A stretch of 20,129 bases of DNA from an uncultured Peptococcaceae bacterium (GCA_937922955.1 CALAKO010000007.1:1-20129), one strand, 5' to 3'; numbered from the stretch's first letter, positions 1 to 8,144 are shown. A program made the numbers and translations. The notes: a model not told the origin generated them from the sequence alone.

Positions 1-1
1 G

Positions 2-1171
2 CACCCAATGGTCGATGAGATTCAGTGGGACGCGCAGTCCGCTGAAAAGGGCGGCTACCCACACTTCATGATCAAAGAAATCTTTGAACAGGTGGAAACC
101 TTCAAAAACGTGCTCAGTGGCCGCATTCAGGACGACCGTGTGGTGCTGAATGACATTGATATCGACAAAGCCACCATTGAAAAATGGCATCAGATTTATA
201 TTGTCGCTTGCGGGACTGCGTATCATGCAGGCCTCGTCGGCAAGACCATCCTTGAAAAGACCCTGAAGATTCCAGTCTTTGTGGAAGTGGCGTCCGAGTT
301 CCGTTATCGCGAGCCAATGCTCGACGAAAACACCCTCGTCATCGTCATCAGCCAATCCGGTGAAACCGCCGACACCCTCGAAGGGGCGCGCGAAGCCAAG
401 CAGGCTGGCGCAACCGTTCTGGCCATCACCAACGTGGTGGGCAGTTCCATTGCGCGTGAGTCCGACATGGTTGTTTACCTCTGGGCCGGTCCGGAAATCT
501 CCGTGGCCTCTACCAAGGCGTACACCTCCATGCTCATCGCGCTGTATCTGATCGGCTTCTATTTTGGCGATCTTTCCGGCCGCATCGACCAGGAGCAGTA
601 TCCGGTCATGCTGCGTGCTCTGGAAGCACTGCCGGAACAGGCCGAAGAGCTCCTGATGCCGGAAAACGTGGAACGCATTCAGAGCATCGCCAAGGAATAC
701 GTGAACGTCAAGGATCTGTTCTACATTGGCCGTGGCATGGACTGGGCTGTGGCTCAGGAAGGGGCCTTGAAGCTCAAGGAAATCTCCTACATTCATGCTG
801 AAGCCTATGCCGCTGGTGAATTGAAACACGGCACCCTGGCTCTCGTCAGCGACGAAACGCCGGTCATCTCTGTGGCGCTGCAGCAGAAGACCTTCGATAA
901 AACCATGAGCAACACCGAAGAAATGATTTCTCGCATGGTGGATGAAAACGGCAACGTGACCAACGCCAAGGTGCTCGCTGTGGTACAGAAGGGACAGACC
1001 AACATCAGCAGCAAGATTCACCATGTGATTGAAATTCCAACCTGCCCAGACTTTATTTCTCCAGTTCTGGCAGCGATTCCACTGCAGCTGATCGCGTACT
1101 TCACCGCTTTGGAACGCGGCTGCAACATCGACAAGCCACGCAACCTTGCGAAGAGTGTTACGGTTGAATAA
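2..1171 (+). CDS. glmS: Glutamine-fructose-6-phosphate aminotransferase (isomerizing), C-terminal part
   Basis: This is the 3' part of glmS, cut by the window edge; the amidotransferase domain and the true start lie upstream. GlmS makes glucosamine-6-phosphate from fructose-6-phosphate and glutamine, the first committed step to UDP-GlcNAc and peptidoglycan, in the cytoplasm. The visible part begins in the interdomain linker (AEKGGYPHFMIKEI). It contains both sugar-isomerase (SIS) domains: the first with VACGTAYHAG, ISQSGETADT and SVASTKAYTS, the second with GRGMDWAVAQEGALKLKEIS and AYAAGELKHGTLAL. It ends in the family-typical tail NLAKSVTVE. About 390 of the usual roughly 600 residues are present, with no frameshift. 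The next genes are an independent leucine operon with its own promoter, so glmS is not co-regulated with them. Any glmS ribozyme would be outside the window. Confidence 0.97.
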   Translation, partial: HPMVDEIQWDAQSAEKGGYPHFMIKEIFEQVETFKNVLSGRIQDDRVVLNDIDIDKATIEKWHQIYIVACGTAYHAGLVGKTILEKTLKIPVFVEVASEFRYREPMLDENTLVIVISQSGETADTLEGAREAKQAGATVLAITNVVGSSIARESDMVVYLWAGPEISVASTKAYTSMLIALYLIGFYFGDLSGRIDQEQYPVMLRALEALPEQAEELLMPENVERIQSIAKEYVNVKDLFYIGRGMDWAVAQEGALKLKEISYIHAEAYAAGELKHGTLALVSDETPVISVALQQKTFDKTMSNTEEMISRMVDENGNVTNAKVLAVVQKGQTNISSKIHHVIEIPTCPDFISPVLAAIPLQLIAYFTALERGCNIDKPRNLAKSVTVE

Positions 1172-1235
1172 GCACGCTGTGTCAGCGCTGTTGTATAATA
1201 TTGTTTGATAAATGGCTGCTGTTGTATCATTGTAC

Positions 1236-1265
1236 TTGACAAAAAACTTTGTCAGCGATTAAAAT
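1236..1265 (+). promoter_or_regulatory. Promoter of the leucine operon leader
   Basis: A perfect -35 box TTGACA (1236-1241) is followed after 18 bases by TAAAAT (1260-1265). It lies just upstream of the T-box leader. A perfect dyad, TGACAAA-N4-TTTGTCA (1237-1254), overlaps the -35 box and the start of the spacer, and could be an operator. No obvious strong terminator separates this promoter from glmS, so some read-through is possible. Confidence 0.7.
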
Positions 1266-1271
1266 AGTAGC

Positions 1272-1520
1272 AGACAAATAGTTCAACAAAAACAGTGACA
1301 AGGAGTAGTAAGAGAAGCGTCGTTAGAGAGAAGCGCTGGCTGGTGAAAAGCGTGAACGATTAATTTCCGAACTCGCCTTTGAGTTTTGCGCCCAGGCGCC
1401 GGTTCATTACCGTTATCAATGTGAGTGGTCAAACGCTGCGGCGTTTGGCAATTAGAGTGGTACCGCGGAAATCATGCCCTTTTCGTCTCTAAATTTTGAG
1501 ACGAGAAGGGCATTTTATAT
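1272..1520 (+). promoter_or_regulatory. T-box leader, leucine-specific
   Basis: This is a tRNA-sensing transcription attenuator in front of leuA. The conserved T-box sequence GAGTGGTACCGCGG lies at 1455-1468 and is followed directly by an intrinsic terminator. Upstream, stem I shows a purine-rich AGTAGTAAGAGAAG start (1304-1317) and an apical stem with a GGCTGGTG-type loop (about 1331-1352). The specifier codon is CTC at 1372-1374 (Leu, read by tRNA-Leu GAG), followed nine bases later by GAG. The isoleucine T-box in this window has exactly the same CTC/ATC-to-GAG spacing, which supports the register. In this family uncharged tRNA pairs with the specifier and with the TGG of the T-box bulge, favouring the antiterminator, so leucine starvation should raise leuACDB expression. 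The 5' boundary is estimated from the promoter. Confidence 0.92.
1474..1518 (+). terminator. Attenuator terminator of the leucine T-box
   Basis: A 16-bp stem (1474-1489 paired with 1498-1513, one G-T wobble) encloses an 8-base loop and is followed by a short interrupted T run. The antiterminator formed with the T-box sequence would compete with it. Confidence 0.85.
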
Positions 1521-1543
1521 TGGATAAGAAAGGTTGCATAGTC

Positions 1544-3094
1544 ATGAGTAAAGATAGAGTCATCATTTTTGATACCACGCTGCGCGATGGCGAACAGTCT
1601 CCAGGCTGCAGCATGAACTTGCAGGAAAAATTGGCCGTGGCACGTCAGCTGGAAAAGCTGGGCGTGGACGTCATCGAAGCCGGCTTCCCAATCTCCTCCC
1701 CAGGGGACTTTGAATCCGTCAAGATGATCGCCGACACCATCACCGAATCCACTGTGTGCGGCTTGGCACGCGCGGCTGAAAAGGACATTCGCGCCTGCGG
1801 TGAAGCGTTGAAGGGCGCGAAACACTCCCGCATTCATACCTTCATCGCCACCAGCCCGATCCACATGGAATTTAAGCTGAAAATGGAACCCGACCAGGTC
1901 ATTCAGAAAGCCGTTGACGCGGTCAAGCTGGCGAACACCTACACCGACGACGTTGAATTCTCCTGCGAAGACGCGTCCCGCAGTGAAATTCCATTCCTCT
2001 GCCGCATCGTAGAGGCTGTCATCGACGCTGGGGCAACCACCATCAACCTGCCAGACACCGTCGGCTATGCGGTGCCATGGGAATACGGCGACTTTGTCAA
2101 AGCCGTCATCGATGGCACGCCAAACTCCGACAAGGCCATCTTCAGCGTGCACTGCCACAACGACCTGGGCATGGCGGTGGCCAACTCTCTGGCTGCGGTG
2201 CATCAGGGCGCACGCCAGATTGAAGTGGCCCTCAACGGCATTGGCGAACGCGCCGGCAACACCTCTCTCGAAGAAGTGGTCATGGCGCTGGAAACCCGCA
2301 AGGACGCCATTCAGTGCGAAACCGGCATCAACACCAAGGAAATCTATCGTAGCTGCCGTCTCGTCAGCCAGACGACCAACATGCCAATTCCTGCCAACAA
2401 GGCCATCGTTGGCCGCAACGCGTTCCTGCATGAATCCGGCATCCATCAGGACGGCGTGCTGAAGAAACGCGAAACCTACGAAATCATGAGCCCAGAAACC
2501 ATCGGTCTCAACGCCGACAACCTCGTGCTCGGCAAACATTCCGGCCGTCATGCCTTCCAGGTGCGCATGAGCGAACTTGGCTTTGATCTCGAAGGCGACG
2601 CGCTGCTGGAAGCGTTCGAAGAGTTCAAGAAACTCTGCGACCGCAAGAAAGAAGTGTTGGACGACGACCTCATCGCGCTGATCGACGCGAAGATCGCCAC
2701 CGCCGACGACAAGTACGTCTTTGACCATCTCTATGTCTTCACCGGCACCGACCTGACCTCCACGGCCACCCTCGGCGTCAAAATCGACGAAGACGTCAAA
2801 GAAATCGCCACCTTGTCCGACGGCCCTGTTGACGCCGCTTGCAAAGCCGTTGAAGAAATCCTCGGGCCACAATACAAGGGCGCGTTTGACATGCAGACCT
2901 ACCGCATCGAAGCCATCACCGGCGGCACCGACGCCCAGGCCGATGTGAATATCAAGGTGCTCTACAAGAATAAAACGTTCAATGGCCACGGCCTCAGCAC
3001 CAGCGTACTGGAAGCCAGTGCCAAGAGTTATTTGAACGCCATCAATAAAGCCCTGCATTGGGAAGAAATGAATCATCAAAAGGAGAACAACTAA
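1544..3094 (+). CDS. leuA: 2-isopropylmalate synthase
   Basis: LeuA condenses acetyl-CoA with 2-ketoisovalerate to 2-isopropylmalate, the first committed step of leucine synthesis. The 516-residue product has the usual length. The N-terminal HMGL-like TIM barrel opens with FDTTLRDGEQSPG (residues 9-21; Arg14 and Asp15 are the expected catalytic and metal residues) and carries the metal-binding His pair of VHCHNDLG (His203, His205). LNGIGERAGNTSLEE and NAFLHESGIHQDG follow. The C-terminal part from about residue 390 (YVFDHLYVFTG) matches the allosteric domain that binds leucine, so feedback inhibition is expected. The start ATG at 1544 has AAGAAAGG ten bases upstream; an in-frame ATG at 1496 lies inside the attenuator terminator and is not used. 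It is first gene of a four-gene operon and ends one base before leuC. Confidence 0.97.
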   Translation: MSKDRVIIFDTTLRDGEQSPGCSMNLQEKLAVARQLEKLGVDVIEAGFPISSPGDFESVKMIADTITESTVCGLARAAEKDIRACGEALKGAKHSRIHTFIATSPIHMEFKLKMEPDQVIQKAVDAVKLANTYTDDVEFSCEDASRSEIPFLCRIVEAVIDAGATTINLPDTVGYAVPWEYGDFVKAVIDGTPNSDKAIFSVHCHNDLGMAVANSLAAVHQGARQIEVALNGIGERAGNTSLEEVVMALETRKDAIQCETGINTKEIYRSCRLVSQTTNMPIPANKAIVGRNAFLHESGIHQDGVLKKRETYEIMSPETIGLNADNLVLGKHSGRHAFQVRMSELGFDLEGDALLEAFEEFKKLCDRKKEVLDDDLIALIDAKIATADDKYVFDHLYVFTGTDLTSTATLGVKIDEDVKEIATLSDGPVDAACKAVEEILGPQYKGAFDMQTYRIEAITGGTDAQADVNIKVLYKNKTFNGHGLSTSVLEASAKSYLNAINKALHWEEMNHQKENN

Positions 3095-3095
3095 T

Positions 3096-4358
3096 ATGGG
3101 AATGACAATGACACAGAAGATCATTGCGGCACACGCAGGTCTTCCTGAAGTACACGCTGGTCAGCTCGTTACGGCGAAAGTCGACATGGTGCTGAGCAAC
3201 GACATCACCGGCCCAGTGGCCATTCGTGAAATGAGAAAGGTGGGCATGGACTGCGTGTTTGACAACACCAAAGTGGCCATGATTCCAGACCATTTCTCAC
3301 CAGCCAAGGACATTAAGTCCGCGGAACAGTGCAAAGCCATCCGCGACTTTGCCAAGGAACACCAGATCAAGCACTACTACGAAGTCGGTAAGATGGGCGT
3401 GGAACACTGCCTCCTGCCTGAACAGGGCATCGTTGGCGCTGGGCAGCTCATCATCGGCGCTGACAGCCACACCTGCACCTACGGGGCGCTGGGTGCCTTC
3501 TCCACCGGCATGGGCAGCACCGACATCGCAGCAGCCATGATCAGCGGCGAAACCTGGCTGAAAGTGCCGGAAGCCATCAAGGTGACCGTGACCGGCACCC
3601 CAACCAACAAATACGTTTCCGGTAAGGACGTCATCCTCTACCTGATCGGCATGATCGGCGTAGACGGGGCTCTCTACCAGAGCCTGGAATTCGTCGGCGA
3701 CGGCCTCCAGCACCTCTCCATGGACGGCCGCCTCACCATCGCCAACATGGCCATCGAATGCGGCGCCAAGAACGCCGTCTTCCCAGTCGACGACATCGCC
3801 AAGGATTACATGAACGGCCGCTTCGATGGCGACATGACCATCTACGAAGCCGACCCAGATGCCGAATACGTGCGCGAAATCACCATTGACCTGGCGACCC
3901 TCGTGCCTCAGGTGGCGTTCCCGCATCTGCCAAGCAACACCCATCCAGTGGACCAGATCGACAAGATCGCCATTGACCAGGTGGTCATCGGCAGCTGCAC
4001 CAACGGCCGTCTCGAAGACATGCGCGTGGCTGGCGAAATCCTCAAGGGTAAGAAAGTGGCACCATATCTGCGCCTCATCGTCATTCCTGGCACTCAGGAC
4101 GTGTATGAAGCCTGCATGAAGGAAGGCATCACTCAGACCATCCTCGATGCTGGCGGCGTTGTGTCCACCCCAACCTGCGGCCCTTGCCTGGGCGGTTACA
4201 TGGGCATCCTGGCCAAAGGCGAACGTGCGCTGTCCACCACCAACCGCAACTTCGTCGGCCGCATGGGCGACCCTGAAAGCGAAGTTTATCTCTGCAACCC
4301 AGCGGTTGCGGCAGCAAGCGCCATCACTGGCTACATTACCAATCCAGAGGAGGTATAA
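3096..4358 (+). CDS. leuC: 3-isopropylmalate dehydratase, large subunit
   Basis: LeuC with LeuD forms the aconitase-type enzyme that converts 2-isopropylmalate to 3-isopropylmalate. The 420-residue length fits the shorter LeuC subfamily of clostridia and archaea rather than the roughly 465-residue enterobacterial type. The three 4Fe-4S ligands are visible: Cys301 in GSCTNGR, and Cys361 and Cys364 in PTCGPCLGG. The substrate-site motif GADSHTCTYGALGAFSTG and the C-terminal NRNFVGRMG also fit. The ATG at 3096 lies ten bases after AAAAGGAG; ATGs at 3102 and 3108 are possible alternatives that would drop only a few residues. It follows the leuA stop by one base, consistent with translational coupling. 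Confidence 0.97.
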   Translation: MGMTMTQKIIAAHAGLPEVHAGQLVTAKVDMVLSNDITGPVAIREMRKVGMDCVFDNTKVAMIPDHFSPAKDIKSAEQCKAIRDFAKEHQIKHYYEVGKMGVEHCLLPEQGIVGAGQLIIGADSHTCTYGALGAFSTGMGSTDIAAAMISGETWLKVPEAIKVTVTGTPTNKYVSGKDVILYLIGMIGVDGALYQSLEFVGDGLQHLSMDGRLTIANMAIECGAKNAVFPVDDIAKDYMNGRFDGDMTIYEADPDAEYVREITIDLATLVPQVAFPHLPSNTHPVDQIDKIAIDQVVIGSCTNGRLEDMRVAGEILKGKKVAPYLRLIVIPGTQDVYEACMKEGITQTILDAGGVVSTPTCGPCLGGYMGILAKGERALSTTNRNFVGRMGDPESEVYLCNPAVAAASAITGYITNPEEV

Positions 4359-4361
4359 TCT

Positions 4362-4850
4362 ATGAGTGCAAAAGCCTGGAAAGTCGGCGACAATATTGAT
4401 ACAGACCTCATTATCGCAGCGCGTTACCTCAACGACGCCAGCGACGAAAATATGAGAAACCATTGCATGGAGGACGTGATTCCGGATTACGCCAACACCA
4501 TCGCTCAGGGCGACGTGCTGGTGGCTGGCAGCAACTTCGGCTGCGGCAGCTCCCGCGAACACGCGCCAATCTCCATTAAGGTGGCAGGCACCAGCTGCGT
4601 CATCGCTGAAAGCTTTGCGCGTATTTTCTTCCGCAACGCCATCAACATCGGCCTGCCAATCATCGAATCCCCAGAAGCCGCCAAGGCCATCGACCAGGGC
4701 GACGAGCTCGAGATCAAACTCGAAGAAGGGATCATCAACAACCTGACCAAGAACGAAACCTATCATTTTGAAAAATTCCCAGCCTTCATCCAGAAAATCG
4801 TTGAATCTGGGAACCTGTTAAACTATGTGAAAGAGAAGGTGGGGCAATGA
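4362..4850 (+). CDS. leuD: 3-isopropylmalate dehydratase, small subunit
   Basis: This is the small (swivel-domain) subunit partner of LeuC, 162 residues, matching the short LeuD type that pairs with the 420-residue LeuC. The opening WKVGDNIDTDLIIAARYLN and the loop GSNFGCGSSREHAP (residues 56-69), which contributes substrate-binding residues, are diagnostic. The ATG at 4362 is preceded by a strong AGAGGAGGT site and lies three bases after the leuC stop. The stop codon overlaps the leuB start in an ATGA arrangement, indicating coupled translation. Confidence 0.96.
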   Translation: MSAKAWKVGDNIDTDLIIAARYLNDASDENMRNHCMEDVIPDYANTIAQGDVLVAGSNFGCGSSREHAPISIKVAGTSCVIAESFARIFFRNAINIGLPIIESPEAAKAIDQGDELEIKLEEGIINNLTKNETYHFEKFPAFIQKIVESGNLLNYVKEKVGQ

Positions 4851-5902
4851 GAAGAAAAGTAGCGGTTTTACGCGGGGACGGCATCGGTCCGGAAATCGTC
4901 AATTCCGCCCTGGACGTGCTGAAAGCCGTTGACAACAAGTACAACCTCGGCCTGGAATTTGTGGACGCAGCCTTTGGCGGCGCTGCCATCGACGAAGTTG
5001 GCAACCCATTCCCAGAAGAAACCAAGGCCATCGTCAAGGACGTGGACGCCGTGCTCTTGGGCTCCGTTGGCGGACCAAAGTACGACGCCCTGCCACGCGA
5101 ACAGCGCCCTGAAACCGGTCTCCTGGCCATCCGCAAGGAACTGGGCCTGTACTGCAACATTCGCCCAGCGAAGTATTACGACTTCCTGGCGGACCGCCTC
5201 GTCTTCAAGAAAGACGTGGTCGAAGGCGTCGACATCGTCATCTACCGCGAACTGACCAGCGGCATCTACTTCGGCGAAAAGAAACGCGAAGGGGACCGCG
5301 CTTACGACGTCATGGCTTACACCCGCGAAGAAATCGAACGCATCGTGCGTGACGCCTTTGTGCTCGCCAACCAGCGCCCACGCAAGCACCTGACCTCTGT
5401 GGACAAAGCCAACGTTCTCGAAACCTCCCGCCTCTGGCGCGAGGTGGTCAACGAGATCGCGCAGGAATACCCAGACGTGACCGTCGACCACATGTACGTG
5501 GACAACGCGGCAGTGCAGCTGGTGCTCAACCCTAAGCAGTTTGACGTTATCGTCACCGAAAACAGCTTCGGCGACATCTTGAGCGACGAGTCTGCGGCGT
5601 TGGCCGGCTCTCTGGGCATGGTGCCATCGGCCAGCCTCGGCGGCAGCGTGGGCCTCTACGAACCGGCTCACGGCTCTGCGCCAGACATCGCTGGTCAGGG
5701 CATTGCCAACCCAATCGCGACGATTCTCTCTGCGGCCTACATGCTGCGCCTCTCTCTGGACGCTCCAGAAGCGGCTGGCGCCATCGAAGCCGCTGTGCAG
5801 CAGGTCATCGACGACGGCTACCGCACCGTCGACATCGCTGCCGACCCAGCAACCGCTGTCAGCACCGAAGAGCTGACCAAAGCGATCATCGCACGACTTT
5901 AA
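4847..5902 (+). CDS. leuB: 3-isopropylmalate dehydrogenase
   Basis: LeuB oxidatively decarboxylates 3-isopropylmalate with NAD to 2-ketoisocaproate, the last leucine-specific step before transamination. The 351-residue length is normal. Motifs in order are LRGDGIGPEI (residues 8-17), GSVGGPKYD, YRELTSGIYFGEK, TSVDKANVL, DNAAVQL, TENSFGDILSDE and YEPAHGSAPDIAGQGIANP, covering the substrate- and NAD-binding regions of the isocitrate/isopropylmalate dehydrogenase family. The ATG overlaps the leuD stop by four bases. It is the last gene of the operon, with a terminator eight bases after the stop codon. Confidence 0.97.
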   Translation: MRRKVAVLRGDGIGPEIVNSALDVLKAVDNKYNLGLEFVDAAFGGAAIDEVGNPFPEETKAIVKDVDAVLLGSVGGPKYDALPREQRPETGLLAIRKELGLYCNIRPAKYYDFLADRLVFKKDVVEGVDIVIYRELTSGIYFGEKKREGDRAYDVMAYTREEIERIVRDAFVLANQRPRKHLTSVDKANVLETSRLWREVVNEIAQEYPDVTVDHMYVDNAAVQLVLNPKQFDVIVTENSFGDILSDESAALAGSLGMVPSASLGGSVGLYEPAHGSAPDIAGQGIANPIATILSAAYMLRLSLDAPEAAGAIEAAVQQVIDDGYRTVDIAADPATAVSTEELTKAIIARL

Positions 5903-5909
5903 TCGAACC

Positions 5910-5939
5910 AACCAGCATCCGCTTGGGTGCTGGTTTTTT
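5910..5939 (+). terminator. Terminator of the leuACDB operon
   Basis: An 11-bp stem (5910-5920 with 5925-5935, one G-T wobble) and GCTT loop are followed by a T run. It lies directly after leuB and 20 bases before the next gene's start, separating the leucine operon from the alcohol dehydrogenase. Confidence 0.93.
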
Positions 5940-5959
5940 CACAAAAGGAGGACCTTGTC

Positions 5960-7114
5960 ATGGCTCATCAGTTTTCTATTCCCCATAAAACCTTCATCGG
6001 CACCAATGCTCTGCCCGACGCCGCTGCGGCGCTGTGCGCCCTGGGCCGCAAGGCGCTGATTGTCACCGGTCAATCCATGATTCGCCAGGGGCACGTGGCT
6101 GCGCTGACCGCCCTGCTGGAAAAAGGCGGCGTGGCGCATGCGCTCTTTTCCGGCATCAGCGGCGAACCCACCGACACCATGATTCGCGAGGGAGCCGCGG
6201 TGTATACTCAGGAAGGCTGCGACTTCGCCATCGGTTTCGGCGGCGGCAGCGCCCTGGATGCGGCCAAAGCCATCGTCGTGGAGGCCAAGACCGGTCAAGG
6301 CATCACCTCGTTCAAGGGGCAGACGATTCCGGCGACGATGCCGCCAGTGGCCGCCATTCCATCCACGGCTGGGACCGGCTCGGAGACGACGCCGTTCACC
6401 ATCATCACCGACACGGTGAACGACGAAAAACTCCTGCTCAAAGGCGACGGCCTCATGCCTGCCCTGGCCATCGTTGACCCGCTCTTTTCCCAGCAGACGC
6501 CGCGCAGCGTCACAGTGGCCACTGGCCTGGACGCGTTGACCCACGCCATCGAAGCCTACACCTCCCGCAAGGCGTTCTGTGAGAGCGACTTGTTCTGTCT
6601 CTCGGCGGTGAAGCGCATTTTTGCGGCACTGCCACGGGCTGTGGCCGACGGCAGCGACCAGGAAGCCCGCCAGGAAATGGCGATTGCCGCTTACGAGGCT
6701 GGCGTGGGCATTGCCAATTCGTCGGTGACCATTGTCCACGGCATGAGCCGCCCAATTGGCGCGCTTTTCCACGTGCCTCACGGCATTTCCAACGCCATGC
6801 TGCTGACCGCCTGCCTGCGCGTCATTGCCGATGGTGCCACGAGCCGCTTTGCGGACCTGGGCCGTGCCATTGGCGTGGCCGACGACAGCGACGACGACCA
6901 AACCGCCACGACCCTCTTTTTGGAGGCGGTGGCGCAGCTTTGCCGCACCTGCGAGGTGCCAACGCTGGAAGCTTACGGCATCGACCGCGAGCGCTTCTTT
7001 GCCGTCATGGACAAGATGGCCGACGACGCTCTCGCCAGCGGCAGTCCGGCCAACACCCGCAAAGCCATCGGCAAAGACGACATCTTACAAATCTATCAGA
7101 GCCTCTGGGACTAA
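5960..7114 (+). CDS. Iron-containing alcohol dehydrogenase
   Basis: This is a cytoplasmic group III alcohol dehydrogenase of 384 residues, the usual length for the family (FucO, DhaT, PduQ, YiaY types). The nucleotide-binding loop GFGGGSALDAAKA (around residues 92-104) and PSTAGTGSETTPF are present. All four expected iron ligands can be read: Asp191 and His195 in DALTHAIEAY, His260 in HGMSRPIGA and His274 in HVPHG. Sequence alone does not fix the substrate; a short-chain alcohol, aldehyde or diol is likely. The ATG at 5960 is chosen because AAAGGAGGA sits seven bases upstream; an earlier in-frame codon at 5927 is inside the leu terminator. It is flanked by terminators on both sides. I did not find its promoter in the short gap, so it may rely on leu read-through or an unrecognised promoter. 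Its proline codons are mixed, unlike the CCA-dominated leu genes. Confidence 0.93.
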   Translation: MAHQFSIPHKTFIGTNALPDAAAALCALGRKALIVTGQSMIRQGHVAALTALLEKGGVAHALFSGISGEPTDTMIREGAAVYTQEGCDFAIGFGGGSALDAAKAIVVEAKTGQGITSFKGQTIPATMPPVAAIPSTAGTGSETTPFTIITDTVNDEKLLLKGDGLMPALAIVDPLFSQQTPRSVTVATGLDALTHAIEAYTSRKAFCESDLFCLSAVKRIFAALPRAVADGSDQEARQEMAIAAYEAGVGIANSSVTIVHGMSRPIGALFHVPHGISNAMLLTACLRVIADGATSRFADLGRAIGVADDSDDDQTATTLFLEAVAQLCRTCEVPTLEAYGIDRERFFAVMDKMADDALASGSPANTRKAIGKDDILQIYQSLWD

Positions 7115-7126
7115 GCTTAACCATTT

Positions 7127-7158
7127 GGCGCACGATGTTTTCGCATCGTGCGCCTTTT
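7127..7158 (+). terminator. Terminator after the alcohol dehydrogenase
   Basis: A perfect 11-bp GC-rich stem (7127-7137 with 7144-7154) and 6-base loop are followed by TTTT. Confidence 0.93.
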
Positions 7159-7196
7159 ATGATCGCAAGATTTATGAAAAACACGCGCGAGGCGCA

Positions 7197-7205
7197 TGCT
7201 ATAAT
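7197..7205 (+). promoter_or_regulatory. Extended -10 promoter of the chimeric AraC-like gene
   Basis: TG-N-TATAAT is an exact extended -10 element. No good -35 box lies 17 bases upstream. The predicted start near 7212 would give a very short leader beginning almost at the ribosome binding site. Confidence 0.6.
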
Positions 7206-7228
7206 ACCGATGAAAGGAGGCGATGGGC

Positions 7229-8035
7229 GTGAAGGTGCAAGACATCGAACTGGCGCAGGCCATCGTGGAGCATGTGGACACCCACCTGCACGAGCGCATG
7301 ACCTTGGACGACCTCGTGGCGGCGACCCATTATTCAAAATTTCATCTGCATCGCGCGTTTACGACGGTGCTTGGCTTGCCGGTGCACACGTACGTGCAGC
7401 GACGTCGGCTGAGCGAGGCGGCGTCGCTGTTGGTGCATTCGCGGCGGTCCATTCTGGACATTGCCTTGCTCAGCGGGTATCAAAGCCAGCAGGCCTTCAG
7501 CGTCGCCTTTAAAAGCCTGTATAAGCAGGCGCCAGGGGCGTTTCGTCGGCGAGCGGACGCCTATCCCTTGCAATGCCGCGTGTCGTTGTACGCACACCTT
7601 GCCGCGCCCATCGTTGAAAGGCAGCAGGTACGACTGGCAAACGACGCCGACGTTCCGACGCTCCTGGCGCTTATGAAGGCCGCCATCGATGGCTACCCGG
7701 AAATGGACGAGGGAGCCTTTCTGCGGCCTGACGATTCTTTTGGGCTGGCGGTTCGATTGGAGGGCTACCTGCTCACGATGTTTTTCTACGGCGTCGCCAT
7801 GACGATGGTGCAGGTCACGCTGACCACCCTTTTTCAGGAGAGTGTGGCGCCCGACGAACAAGGGCGTTTGTTTGGGCTGCTCGGTAGTATCTATGCAGGG
7901 GCGCTGCCCTTCGGCATGGTTGCCTTTGGTGCCTTGGCGGATGGGGTGTCGCTGCGCGGCATCATGGTGGTGTCGGGCATTGCGGTGTTGTTGGCTGCTG
8001 GACAAATGCGGCGAATGTTCAGCCAACAGCGATGA
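7229..8035 (+). CDS. Chimeric protein: AraC-type DNA-binding domain fused to truncated GNAT-like and MFS segments
   Basis: The 268-residue product begins with an AraC/XylS helix-turn-helix domain (first ~105 residues), including MTLDDLVAATHYSKFHLHRAF, the RRRLSEAASLL helix and the second motif SILDIALLSGYQSQQAFSVAF. A segment starting near VRLANDADVPTLLALMKAA resembles the first part of a GNAT acetyltransferase but stops after about 45 residues. From about base 7766 the reading frame continues as hydrophobic sequence typical of the last helices of an MFS transporter (FFYGVAMTMVQ, TTLFQESVAPDEQGRLFGLL, FGALADG). The GNAT-like and MFS parts are family resemblances, not certain assignments. I interpret it as an in-frame deletion fusion; whether it makes a working regulator is unknown. 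The start is GTG at 7229, eight bases after AGGAGG; the ATG at 7223 is only two bases from that site. Confidence 0.75.
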   Translation: MKVQDIELAQAIVEHVDTHLHERMTLDDLVAATHYSKFHLHRAFTTVLGLPVHTYVQRRRLSEAASLLVHSRRSILDIALLSGYQSQQAFSVAFKSLYKQAPGAFRRRADAYPLQCRVSLYAHLAAPIVERQQVRLANDADVPTLLALMKAAIDGYPEMDEGAFLRPDDSFGLAVRLEGYLLTMFFYGVAMTMVQVTLTTLFQESVAPDEQGRLFGLLGSIYAGALPFGMVAFGALADGVSLRGIMVVSGIAVLLAAGQMRRMFSQQR

Positions 8036-8071
8036 ATTTTTTTGCAAAACAAATGAAAATTTATTTTTGTC

Positions 8072-8100
8072 AAGCTTGGGCGGACCGTTCAAGCTTTTTT
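8072..8100 (+). terminator. Terminator after the chimeric gene
   Basis: AAGCTTG (8072-8078) pairs with CAAGCTT (8090-8096); inner bases extend the stem through G-T wobbles. It is followed by a run of T to 8100. The surrounding 8036-8160 is clearly more AT-rich than the genes. Confidence 0.8.
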
Positions 8101-8117
8101 ATGTCAATATTTGATGA

Positions 8118-8144
8118 GATTTTTCGATTACCCCTCGAAAAATC
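8118..8144. repeat. Perfect 10-bp inverted repeat, possible operator
   Basis: GATTTTTCGA and TCGAAAAATC are separated by seven bases. There is no T run after it, so it is not an obvious terminator. Its right arm coincides with the -35 region of the promoter of the next gene, which suits a repressor-binding site. The binding protein is unknown. Confidence 0.55.

Noticed and set aside
1180..1200. Possible terminator after glmS (CGCTG-TGT-CAGCG)
   Set aside because: Only a 5-bp stem with a 3-base loop and no continuous T run; too weak to call.
7223..7225. ATG as start of the chimeric AraC-like gene
   Set aside because: Only two bases separate it from AGGAGG; the in-frame GTG at 7229 has normal spacing.
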